Below, piece after piece: positions 1 through 6,445 of a stretch of DNA of 8,702 nucleotides; positions within the stretch are counted from its first letter, which is position 1; every line of letters starts with the position of its first letter. This DNA comes from Clostridiales bacterium (lineage in GTDB: Bacteria > Bacillota > Clostridia > Lachnospirales > Anaerotignaceae). The notes under the pieces were generated by a model that was not told the origin of the DNA, did no database searches, and was given only the letters and a program-made list of their open reading frames with translations. The translations under genes were made by a program, and so were the position numbers. Location of the stretch: assembly GCA_018364635.1 (NCBI GenBank), contig JAGZLR010000071.1:1-8702 (forward strand), in the 5' to 3' direction.

Positions 1-1
1 G

Positions 2-163
2 GTAGAGGAACAAAACAGTCAAGACAAGCATTTGATGACCGGACGTCTTTCCAACAATCTGCTGGTGCATTTTGAGGGAGATACTTCCTTAATCGGACAG
101 CTTTGTCAGGTTCGTTTAGATGAATGCCGCGGCTTTTATTATATGGGAACGAAAGTGGGATAA
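2..163 (+). CDS. miaB: MiaB (tRNA-2-methylthio-N6-dimethylallyladenosine synthase), C-terminal fragment
   Basis: Only the last 53 codons are in the window; the gene enters from the left edge and ends at TAA 161-163. The fragment reads VEEQNSQDKHLMTGRLSNN and continues LVHFEGD, then LIGQL, then RLDECRGFYYMGTKVG. The T-G-R-(L)-S-N-N and V-H-F motifs are typical of the TRAM (RNA-binding) domain that closes MiaB. MiaB is a radical-SAM iron-sulfur enzyme that adds a methylthio group to i6A37 in the anticodon loop of tRNAs reading UNN codons; the radical-SAM core lies outside the window. The related enzymes MtaB and RimO also carry a TRAM-like end, but this motif set and the presence of mutS further downstream favour MiaB. 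In many Clostridia miaB directly precedes mutS; here they are separated by about 7.7 kb. Confidence 0.88.
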   Translation, partial: VEEQNSQDKHLMTGRLSNNLLVHFEGDTSLIGQLCQVRLDECRGFYYMGTKVG

Positions 164-178
164 AACCCAGTAAACATG

Positions 179-197
179 AGGGCTTGAAGGCCTTTTT
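179..197 (+). terminator. Weak intrinsic terminator after miaB
   Basis: Sixteen bases after the miaB stop codon, AGGGC (179-183) can pair with GCCTT (190-194), including one G-U pair, around a six-base loop, and the T run at 193-197 follows. The stem is short, so termination may be only partial. The position just downstream of a stop codon supports the call. Confidence 0.45.
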
Positions 198-264
198 CAT
201 TTAACAGTAATTGTCTGATAATTTTATTGTTGTCCATGATTATTATGGATACATTTTATTTTAG

Positions 265-298
265 GTGTAAAAAAGGGTGTAGTAAAACTTTTTTACAC
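265..298. repeat. Perfect 11-bp inverted repeat
   Basis: GTGTAAAAAAG (265-275) is the exact reverse complement of CTTTTTTACAC (288-298), with a 12-base loop. The loop and the inner end of the left arm contain the left copy of the 13-bp direct repeat. The symmetric A and T runs mean it could act as a weak bidirectional terminator or as a recombinase or protein binding site. The second reading would fit an element end. Confidence 0.6.
272..284 (+). repeat. Left copy of 13-bp direct repeat (candidate attL core)
   Basis: AAAGGGTGTAGTA occurs here and again, in the same orientation, at 7793-7805. The two copies bracket the riboswitch, the transporter operon and the integrase debris, and lie just inside miaB and mutS. 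Direct repeats in this arrangement are what a tyrosine recombinase leaves as attL and attR. One 13-base match could arise by chance in a window of this size, so the position carries the argument, not the length. Confidence 0.4.
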
Positions 299-484
299 GC
301 TGTTAATTATGCATTATTACATAGTAAAGAGACAACTCCCATAAACAATAACTATCGAGAAAAAAGGATATAATTTTTAACATCTAAGAAATAGATATGT
401 AAGATTTTGCTGTCCAATTTAAACAACCAGAAAGTCTGTATTGAAGGTGAGGTCAAGGGAAGAAGAAATTAGAGCTGAAATTGA

Positions 485-512
485 TTGACATTTATAAAAA
501 ATGAGTTATAAT
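485..512 (+). promoter_or_regulatory. Sigma-A-type promoter of the cobalamin-controlled operon
   Basis: TTGACA at 485-490 and TATAAT at 507-512 are both perfect consensus hexamers, separated by 16 bases. Transcription would start near 519, just upstream of the riboswitch aptamer. No other sequence in 198-540 looks this strong. Control is therefore expected mainly at the riboswitch and not at initiation. Confidence 0.82.
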
Positions 513-536
513 CAAAAATAACTGAATAAATATGAA

Positions 537-715
537 TTGTGGTTCATCTGGTAATATACTGGAATGATTAAAAGGGAAACAGGTGAGATTCCTGTACAAT
601 CCCGTTGCTGTGTTTTGCGGAGCATCCTTCATAAATGCCATTGAGGAAACTTGAGAAGGCGAAGGAATGTGTTGATGCATAAGTCAGAAGACCTGCCATA
701 ATTTAGTAATGAAAT
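537..715 (+). ncRNA. Cobalamin riboswitch (aptamer)
   Basis: The conserved elements of the cobalamin aptamer appear in order. They are TGGTTCATCTGGTAATA with GGAATGATTAAAAGGGAA (540-577), then CAGGTGAGATTCCTG (580-594), then CCCGTTGCTGT (601-611), a variable arm, and finally the B12 box GTCAGAAGACCTGCC (683-697). This RNA binds adenosyl- or methylcobalamin, and ligand binding normally reduces expression of the downstream genes. It lies between a strong promoter and an intrinsic terminator, so control is probably by premature termination. The exact outer ends of the aptamer are approximate because the closing P1 stem is not obvious by eye. An antisense reading frame over the same DNA is not a gene. 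Confidence 0.93.
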
Positions 716-746
716 CTGCGGACGACGGAATAAATTGCAAATCATG

Positions 747-762
747 GAATACAGGTGTATTC
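747..762 (+). promoter_or_regulatory. Hairpin in the riboswitch expression platform
   Basis: GAATAC (747-752) pairs perfectly with GTATTC (757-762) around the loop AGGT. Outer bases ATCA (741-744) and TGAT (763-766) can extend it across a two-base bulge. The segment CAGGT (752-756) is complementary to ACCTG inside the B12 box (691-695), and the heptamer ACAGGTG is shared with the aptamer at 579-585. It lies between the aptamer and the terminator, so it may be the switching element or the pseudoknot hairpin; which of these it is cannot be told by eye. Confidence 0.5.
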
Positions 763-784
763 TGATAATCTTGTATATTTAATT

Positions 785-813
785 AAGTGTTGTGGATTCA
801 CAGCACTTTTTTT
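785..813 (+). terminator. Riboswitch-controlled intrinsic terminator
   Basis: A 10-bp stem pairs 785-794 with 799-808 around the loop GATT. It has a single G-U pair and runs into seven T residues at 807-813. It sits after the cobalamin aptamer and 64 bases before the first start codon, so it is the expected off-switch: with cobalamin bound, RNA polymerase should stop here. Its 3' arm CACAGCA (799-805) is exactly complementary to TGCTGTG in the aptamer core (606-612). Confidence 0.9.
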
Positions 814-877
814 ATTGTCACAAAATAACGGGAAGAACTAAGATTTCAATCAATCAGTGGAAAGGGGAATTCAAAAC

Positions 878-1255
878 ATGAAAAAAGTTGCGATGCTGGT
901 ATGCAAAAACGCAGTTGGAAATAAATGTACGGGTTCTGGCTGTATGCGAGCATTTAACAACAAAACAGGAACTTTTGAAAGGTATAGCCAAGAGGAACTG
1001 GAATTGCAGGCTTTTTTTCAATGCAACGGATGTGAAAAAAGTCTAGATGAGGATGAAGGATTAAAAAAGAAAGTAGAACGTATCCTAGAACTTCAGCCAG
1101 ATTCAGTTCATGTAGGAATGTGTACCATTAAAAAAGATATCCAGAAGCACTGCGAAACAATTAAAAATATGACACAAATTTTTAAAGAAAGTGGAATTGA
1201 AGTAGTAAACGGTACACATAATAGTGAATTGCTGAAAAAAACAAATGATATTTAG
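878..1255 (+). CDS. Small CGGC-family (Cys-rich, putative metal-binding) protein
   Basis: This is the first gene behind the riboswitch, 125 aa. I take ATG 878 as the start because AAAGGGG (861-867) sits 10 bases upstream; an in-frame GTG at 857 would place the ribosome site inside the gene. The layout matches the CGGC domain family: an N-terminal strand MKKVAMLVC (Cys9), further Cys17 and Cys22, a central FFQCNGC motif (Cys49, Cys52), VGMC (Cys82), KHC (His91, Cys92), and the family-like ending V-V-N-G-T-H (His114). The central CGGC motif is CNGC here. Domain descriptions suggest metal, perhaps zinc, binding from the conserved Cys and His; no reaction is established. There is no signal peptide, so it is cytosolic. 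As first gene of a cobalamin-repressed importer operon, it may handle or sense incoming metal or corrinoid (inference). The next gene starts 21 bases downstream. Confidence 0.82.
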   Translation: MKKVAMLVCKNAVGNKCTGSGCMRAFNNKTGTFERYSQEELELQAFFQCNGCEKSLDEDEGLKKKVERILELQPDSVHVGMCTIKKDIQKHCETIKNMTQIFKESGIEVVNGTHNSELLKKTNDI

Positions 1256-1276
1256 ACAAGTAGAAAGGGGAACAGT

Positions 1277-2881
1277 ATGAAGAAAAAGATATTTGGTCTG
1301 TTGATGGCAGCAGTAATGTGTGCTTCTGTATTTACAGGATGTGGAACCAGCAAAGAAGAAAAACCTGAAGAAAAAGCAGAGGTCAATGCAGCAAAGGAAA
1401 AGGAAGAAAGTAAAGAAGAAAAGCAATTAGTATTAGGCTCTGTTCGTGACATGATTCCAGGAGAAGGCGATTGTTTCTATGTAAATTTAACAGCACATGT
1501 ATGGGAACCATTGGTATTAAATAAAAACCATGTGTTAGAACCTTGTTTAGCAGAATCATGGGAATACAATGAGGATTGTACTGAATGGACGTTCCATTTA
1601 GTACAGAATGCAGAATTTACAGATGGCGTGAAATTTAATGCAGATGTATGCCTGCAGAATATCGAACGTTATAAAAAAGGTCCTTTAACTTCTACATATA
1701 CATCATTAAGTATCGATAAATCTTTTCCTAATTTAGCAAATATGGAAAAAATAGATGATTATACAGTTAAATTTACTTTTAACGAGCCAATTACAACGTT
1801 AGATGCATTATTAGGAGATTACGGTAGCCCTATGATTAGTCCAAATTGTTTTGATCCAGAAACTGGAGCGATTACTTCTACTGTAATTGGAACAGGACGT
1901 TATATCATTGATGAGCATGTAGAAGATCAGTACGCTACTTTCAAAAGAAATGAAAACTACTGGGGCAAAAATCCAGGCAAGTTAGAAAGTTACCGAGTAA
2001 ATTGTATTCCAGATTCAGAAACTCGCTATTCTTCTCTGGTTTCAGGAGAAATTATGGGCTTAATAGATAACGGGGCAATCATGGTTGATACAGCAGTAGA
2101 TTTAGTAGAATCTAATAAAGATTTTGTCATCGAACCAACAAAGAGCCATATGACACATTATATGTATGTAAATAGTTCAAAAGAATATTTAAGTGATGTG
2201 CGTATGCGTCAGGCTATCAGCTATGCAATTGACCGTGACTTACTGAATGAAACCTTATATTCAGGCTTATGCTATCCTGCATATAGCATTTTAAGTAATC
2301 AGACACCATTGTACAAAGATATTAAAGGTGAATACAACCTTGAAAAAGCAAAAAAACTTGCGGATGAAGTTCTTCAGGGAAAACGTCTTGATGCAACTAT
2401 GATTCTTGGACAGAGGGTCGTAGATGGATATCCATGTAAAGCAATGGCTGAATACATTCAGGCTGCGCTGTCTGAAATCGGAATTGATATGAAAATTGAA
2501 ATTGTTGATAATGCAGTAAGTAAAGAACGTTTACAGGCAGGGGATTATGATTTCAGCATTACTGTAACAGGTTTAAACAGTGCAGATCCATATGCAACTT
2601 TATACAGCTGGATGGATAGCGAAGGAAGTTACGTAAAAGATTATCATTGGAACTACTCTAATAAAGAAGTAGATGAACTTTTAGCACAGGTATTACAGGA
2701 AAAAGATCCAGAAAAACGAGCAGAAATTTATGGACGTTTACAGGAAATCTCTGCAGAAGAGTTACCAGTTATTCCTATTTTATATTATGTCAATGTAAAT
2801 ATTCATAATAAAACAATTAAAGGTTATACATCAGATATCTTTGATGGGGTTAGCATTCCAACAATAGAGTGGGCAAAATAA
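1277..2881 (+). CDS. Extracellular solute-binding lipoprotein, family 5 (nickel/peptide type)
   Basis: 534 aa; AAAGGGG (1264-1270) lies six bases before the ATG. Residues 1-21 are a lipoprotein signal peptide with lipobox F-T-G-C, so Cys22 should be lipidated and the protein anchored outside the membrane. A Lys/Glu-rich linker (about 24-50) leads into the SBP_bac_5 fold. The family signature VRMRQAISYAIDR is at 308-320, and the length is typical of NikA, DppA and OppA. This protein captures the substrate for the permease pair encoded next. Family members bind peptides, nickel chelates, metallophores or other solutes, so sequence class alone does not give the ligand. The cobalamin riboswitch points to cobalt, a cobalt chelate or a corrinoid-related compound (inference). 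The predicted mature protein has eight Cys besides the lipidated one, unusually many for an exported protein. Confidence 0.92.
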   Translation: MKKKIFGLLMAAVMCASVFTGCGTSKEEKPEEKAEVNAAKEKEESKEEKQLVLGSVRDMIPGEGDCFYVNLTAHVWEPLVLNKNHVLEPCLAESWEYNEDCTEWTFHLVQNAEFTDGVKFNADVCLQNIERYKKGPLTSTYTSLSIDKSFPNLANMEKIDDYTVKFTFNEPITTLDALLGDYGSPMISPNCFDPETGAITSTVIGTGRYIIDEHVEDQYATFKRNENYWGKNPGKLESYRVNCIPDSETRYSSLVSGEIMGLIDNGAIMVDTAVDLVESNKDFVIEPTKSHMTHYMYVNSSKEYLSDVRMRQAISYAIDRDLLNETLYSGLCYPAYSILSNQTPLYKDIKGEYNLEKAKKLADEVLQGKRLDATMILGQRVVDGYPCKAMAEYIQAALSEIGIDMKIEIVDNAVSKERLQAGDYDFSITVTGLNSADPYATLYSWMDSEGSYVKDYHWNYSNKEVDELLAQVLQEKDPEKRAEIYGRLQEISAEELPVIPILYYVNVNIHNKTIKGYTSDIFDGVSIPTIEWAK

Positions 2882-2893
2882 TAGCAAAAAACG

Positions 2894-2931
2894 AATGGCT
2901 GTGCATAAAGCTTGGCACAGCCATTATTTTT
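2894..2931 (+). terminator. Intra-operon hairpin with T run after the binding-protein gene
   Basis: AATGGCTGTGC (2894-2904) pairs perfectly with GCACAGCCATT (2915-2925) around a 10-base loop, followed by ATTTTT. It sits in the only sizeable gap inside the transporter genes, 13 bases after the binding-protein stop. Such hairpins commonly cause partial termination or protect the upstream mRNA from 3' decay. Either effect would make more binding protein than membrane components. It is unlikely to stop transcription fully, since no promoter is evident before the permease gene. Confidence 0.8.
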
Positions 2932-2948
2932 CATAATGGAAGGATAAT

Positions 2949-3893
2949 ATGGGAATTTTAAAATATATTTTAAAGAGATTAGTTACATTGATTCCGGTAT
3001 TGTTTGGAATTACAATTTTAGCATTTGTATTGGGTATTTGTTCTCCAGGAGATCCAGTTGAAGCAATTTTAAATCCAGATGGAACCCAGATTGTTCGGGA
3101 AGAAGATTATAAGATTGTTCGGGAACGTTTAGGATTGGATGATCCAATTCCAGTTCAGTATGTAAAATGGCTGACAAATGCAGTGACAGGAGATTTTGGA
3201 AAATCGTTCTTTTCCAATAAAGAAATTCGTGAGCAAATGGAATATCGTCTTCCATATACTATGCGGCTGGCATGTTTCGGCATGGCATTAACTGTTTTGT
3301 TTGGTATAGGTTTTGGAGTTTTAATGGCTATAAAAAAGGATAAATTAACAGATCATATTTTAAGAAATCTATGTACCTTATTGTTATCAATTCCAGGATT
3401 CTGGCTTGCTATTTTAATGATTTTGATATTTTCTGAAAAATTACATTGGCTACCTACCAGTGGTCTGCATGGCTTTTCGTCCTACATTATGCCAGGTATT
3501 ACGGTTGCAGTTTCTACCATAGGTGTTTGCGCCAGACTGACAAGAACAACCATTTTAGATGAAATTGGAAAACAGTATATTACCGTTGCAGCTTCGAAAG
3601 GAATGAATGCGAAAATGATTACATTAAGGCATGCATTTCGAAATTCTTTGATTCCGATTACAACATTTTTAGGAAATTATTTTGCAGGTATACTAGGCGG
3701 CTCTACTGTTGCAGAAGTGATTTTTAACATACCAGGAATAGGCAGTTATGCAATCGCAGCAGTACAATCCAGAGATTATTATGTAGTTCAGGCGTATGTT
3801 TTGTTTACAGGTTTGGTTTATGTAATTATGACATTAATCATCGATTTTTTATACTTGGTAATTAATCCAAAAATAAGGGTAGGAGAAAGCTAA
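2949..3893 (+). CDS. ABC importer permease 1 (DppB/NikB type)
   Basis: 314 aa; ribosome site GGAAGGA (2938-2944) is close to the ATG. The start MGILKYILKRLVTLIPVLFG is the characteristic first membrane helix of the DppB/OppB/NikB permeases. The periplasmic-side segment contains the family phrase ERLGLDDPIPVQY and then GDFGKSF. Several further hydrophobic helices follow. The cytoplasmic EAA loop, which docks the ATPase, starts near residue 214 with A-A-S-K-G-M and continues to H-A-F-R-N-S-L-I-P. The length agrees with the family. It forms the translocation channel together with the next gene product. Its stop codon abuts the next start (TAA immediately followed by ATG), so the two are translationally coupled. 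Confidence 0.95.
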   Translation: MGILKYILKRLVTLIPVLFGITILAFVLGICSPGDPVEAILNPDGTQIVREEDYKIVRERLGLDDPIPVQYVKWLTNAVTGDFGKSFFSNKEIREQMEYRLPYTMRLACFGMALTVLFGIGFGVLMAIKKDKLTDHILRNLCTLLLSIPGFWLAILMILIFSEKLHWLPTSGLHGFSSYIMPGITVAVSTIGVCARLTRTTILDEIGKQYITVAASKGMNAKMITLRHAFRNSLIPITTFLGNYFAGILGGSTVAEVIFNIPGIGSYAIAAVQSRDYYVVQAYVLFTGLVYVIMTLIIDFLYLVINPKIRVGES

Positions 3894-4721
3894 ATGAAAA
3901 AAGATAATATAAAAATCAGTACGGTACTTGCCTTTGCGGTATTGTTTGGAATTTTACTTATGAGCATCTTGGCACCTTGGTTAGCACCTTATGATCCCTT
4001 AAAAATTGATATGAAAAATGCGCTCTTGCCGCCTTCAAAGCTCCACCTTCTAGGAACAGACAACATAGGAAGAGATATATTAAGCCGTGTTATTTATGGC
4101 GGGCGCCAGTCAATTGTTTTGGCTGCAATTGCCACTAGTATGTCTATGGCGTTAGGATGCATTATTGGAATGATAGCAGGATATTTTGGCAGCTGGGTTG
4201 ATGTGGCAATTACATCCATTTCTAACATTTTCCAGGGACTTCCAGGAATGACTATGATGATAGCGATTGCAGGGCTAATGGGAAGCGGAGTTACAAGTAT
4301 GATGCTTGCACTAGTTATCACCTCCTGGGTTGGTTTTTCAAGGATTGTGCGTGGAGAAGTAATGAAAATCAAAAAGGAATATTTTATTGAGGGATTGAGA
4401 AGCTTTGGTGTAGGTCATATGAGAATTCTATTTTATCATGTTATGCCAAACTTAATCAGTAGCATTGTAATCATTTTTGCTACCAGAATTGCCAGTTCTA
4501 TTTTATCTGTAGCATCGTTAAGCTTTTTAGGTCTTGGTTTGGAACCACCTACACCGGATTGGGGAGTTATGATCAGCGATGCAAGAATGTACTATCGTAC
4601 AAGTCCAATGCTGGTAATTGCACCAGGGGTTTGCATTGTACTATTTTCCCTGTGTGTTAATATAATTGCTGACTGGCTGCGTGACAGACTGGATGTAAGG
4701 CGTGACAGTGTGAAGGAGTAA
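3894..4721 (+). CDS. ABC importer permease 2 (DppC/NikC type)
   Basis: 275 aa; the ATG follows the previous stop with no gap, and AGGAG (3881-3885) lies inside the upstream gene. An N-terminal helix is followed by L-A-P-W-L-A-P-Y-D-P and by G-T-D-N-I-G-R-D-I-L-S-R, the hallmark sequence of the DppC/OppC/NikC permeases. The EAA loop begins near residue 166 (E-G-L-R-S-F-G), followed by H-V-M-P-N. The C-terminal L-S-F-L-G-L-G-L-E-P-P-T-P-D-W-G stretch is also typical. Together with permease 1 it makes a heterodimeric channel. The small size (275 aa, with little N-terminal extension) resembles NikC more than the longer OppC proteins, though this is only a weak hint about the substrate. Confidence 0.95.
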   Translation: MKKDNIKISTVLAFAVLFGILLMSILAPWLAPYDPLKIDMKNALLPPSKLHLLGTDNIGRDILSRVIYGGRQSIVLAAIATSMSMALGCIIGMIAGYFGSWVDVAITSISNIFQGLPGMTMMIAIAGLMGSGVTSMMLALVITSWVGFSRIVRGEVMKIKKEYFIEGLRSFGVGHMRILFYHVMPNLISSIVIIFATRIASSILSVASLSFLGLGLEPPTPDWGVMISDARMYYRTSPMLVIAPGVCIVLFSLCVNIIADWLRDRLDVRRDSVKE

Positions 4722-4727
4722 GGGTAA

Positions 4728-5672
4728 ATGGAAAAAGATATTCGAGTAGAACGTTTTAATGTGTGCTTTAAAACAGATTTTGGACCAGTTTATGCTGTGA
4801 GAGATGCCAATACTGTGTTCGAAAGTGGAAAAGTTACTGGAATGATTGGAGAAAGCGGAAGTGGAAAATCCGTATTGGGAATGGGTATTTTAAAGCTTTT
4901 AGCATCGAATGCCTATATAGACGGGGAATGCTGGTACGGAGAAGATAAAATAAGTGAATGGTCAGAAACAGAAATGGAAAATTTGCGGGGAAAAGAAATT
5001 GCATTAATTCCACAAAATCCAGCAGAAGCGTTAAATCCAGTTATTAAAATTAAAAAACAATTATTAGAAGCTGTTACCGTGCATGATAAAGCAAAAAAGC
5101 CAGAGGCATTAAACCAATTCAAAAGATTGATGAATCGATTTGGTTTTTTAGAAGAAGAAGCAATCGGAAAAAAATATTCTTTTGAATTAAGTGGTGGAAT
5201 GAATCAAAGGGTTATTTCAGTGTTAGGATTGATGAACCGTCCAAAATGGGTAATTGCAGACGAACCAACAAAGGGCTTAGATGCGATTTTGAGAAAACAG
5301 GTATATCAGGTGTTACAAGAAATCATCGAGCAGGATACGAAGAGTATGATTGTAATCACTCATGATGTAACATTGGCTCAAAAGCTTTGTGATAAAATTC
5401 TGGTACTTTATAAAGGGGAAATATTGGAACAAGGAAAGACAGATCTTGTGTTAGCTCATCCGCTTCATCCATACACACAGGGGCTGGTTCATGCATTGCC
5501 ATCAAAAGGAATGATACCGATTCCTCTTCCTCAAAAAGAAAAGGAAGGAATGGAAGATGGCTGTATTTTTTATGCAAGATGTGAAAAATCCTGCGAACGC
5601 TGCAGAATGGAAAAACCCAAAGATTTTTCCGTTGAGGATGGAAGAAAGGTAAGGTGTTTCTTATATGCTTAA
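4728..5672 (+). CDS. ABC importer ATPase 1 (DppD/NikD type) with C-terminal Cys cluster
   Basis: 314 aa; AAGGAG (4713-4718) lies nine bases upstream. All ATPase motifs are intact: Walker A G-E-S-G-S-G-K-S (41-48), Q-loop L-I-P-Q-N-P, signature L-S-G-G-M-N-Q-R (154-161), Walker B ending Asp178-Glu179, and switch His212. After the nucleotide-binding domain comes the oligopeptide/dipeptide-type extension, with H-P-L-H-P-Y-T-Q-G and a Cys set at 279, 285, 292 and 310 in the usual spacing; in some family members this holds an iron-sulfur cluster. An additional Cys289 is present. This subunit pairs with the next ATPase to drive uptake. Its last eight bases overlap the start of the next gene. Confidence 0.94.
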   Translation: MEKDIRVERFNVCFKTDFGPVYAVRDANTVFESGKVTGMIGESGSGKSVLGMGILKLLASNAYIDGECWYGEDKISEWSETEMENLRGKEIALIPQNPAEALNPVIKIKKQLLEAVTVHDKAKKPEALNQFKRLMNRFGFLEEEAIGKKYSFELSGGMNQRVISVLGLMNRPKWVIADEPTKGLDAILRKQVYQVLQEIIEQDTKSMIVITHDVTLAQKLCDKILVLYKGEILEQGKTDLVLAHPLHPYTQGLVHALPSKGMIPIPLPQKEKEGMEDGCIFYARCEKSCERCRMEKPKDFSVEDGRKVRCFLYA

Positions 5673-6432
5673 AGTGGAAAATCTAAACAAACATTATTGC
5701 AGTGGCATAATACGAAAGCATCATGTGAATGCAGTGAAAAATGTATCCTTTGAAATCCAAAAAGGAAATATTCTAGGATTGGTTGGAAATAGCGGATGCG
5801 GAAAATCTACAGTTGCAAGGCTGATTATGCGTTTGATTGAACCAGACAGTGGAAAAATATTTCTAGATGGAATTGATTTAATGGGATTATCTTACCAAAA
5901 AATGAAAGAACAACTCACTAATATCCAGATTATTTTTCAGCATCCAGAAAGTTCTCTTGATCCGCATAAGAAAATATTAAGTAGCTTATTGGAGCCTATG
6001 GAAATACATGGAATCGGAAGCTGCAAGGAAGAAAGAATTGCAAAAATAGAAGAATTATTTGATTTGGTGGGATTAAAAAATAATTTATTTACACGTTTTC
6101 CACATCAGATTAGTGGTGGAGAAGCACAGAGAATTATTATTTCCAGAGCCATGGCGCTGAATCCAAAAGTTCTGATTTTAGATGAACCAACCTCTATGTT
6201 AGATGTTTCAATTCAAGCACATGTAATGAATATATTAAAGGATTTGCAGAAAAAAAGAGACATGACATACTTATTTATTTCCCATGACTTAGAGGTCTTA
6301 TCCTGGTTTTGTGATGAAATTCATGTAATGAATAAGGGTGAGATTGTAGAACGAGGAAGCAAGGATAAGATTATAAATGATCCACAAAATCCGTTTACAA
6401 AAGAATTGGTTGATTGTTTTTGCAAATTTTAA
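5665..6432 (+). CDS. ABC importer ATPase 2 (DppF/NikE type, short form)
   Basis: 255 aa; it starts inside the preceding gene with an eight-base overlap, with AAGGTG at 5651-5656 as likely ribosome site. Walker A is G-N-S-G-C-G-K-S-T (41-49), the signature is I-S-G-G-E-A-Q-R (149-156), Walker B ends at Asp173-Glu174, and the switch is His207, so it should be active. Unlike ATPase 1 it ends soon after the nucleotide-binding domain, at F-T-K-E-L-V-D-C-F-C-K-F, and lacks the Cys-containing extension. A roughly 255-270 aa second ATPase is typical of the nickel branch (NikE), whereas DppF and OppF are usually longer. This is modest support for a metal-type substrate and not proof. Confidence 0.94.
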   Translation: MLKVENLNKHYCSGIIRKHHVNAVKNVSFEIQKGNILGLVGNSGCGKSTVARLIMRLIEPDSGKIFLDGIDLMGLSYQKMKEQLTNIQIIFQHPESSLDPHKKILSSLLEPMEIHGIGSCKEERIAKIEELFDLVGLKNNLFTRFPHQISGGEAQRIIISRAMALNPKVLILDEPTSMLDVSIQAHVMNILKDLQKKRDMTYLFISHDLEVLSWFCDEIHVMNKGEIVERGSKDKIINDPQNPFTKELVDCFCKF

Positions 6433-6445
6433 TGTGAGGTAGAAT

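Larger units (their letters stand above)
198..484. other. Intergenic stretch with no recognisable gene
   Basis: Between the miaB terminator and the riboswitch promoter I find no reading frame with a ribosome site or a recognisable product on either strand. The stretch is AT-rich. It contains a perfect 11-bp inverted repeat (265-275 with 288-298), the left copy of the 13-bp direct repeat (272-284), and a small TCCAT/ATGGA hairpin (233-237 with 245-249). It could be the left end of the integrated element proposed for this window, but nothing in it identifies an element family. Confidence 0.5.

Noticed and set aside
492..680. 62-codon antisense reading frame
   Set aside because: It lies entirely over the cobalamin riboswitch and has no recognisable product.
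857..877. Alternative GTG start for the CGGC-family gene, giving seven more residues
   Set aside because: The ribosome site AAAGGGG (861-867) would lie inside the gene, and MKKVAMLVC from ATG 878 matches the expected family start.
1103..1452. Two antisense reading frames across the CGGC/binding-protein junction
   Set aside because: They are low-complexity (Phe/Ser-rich) shadows of the Lys/Glu-rich linker and signal peptide on the + strand.
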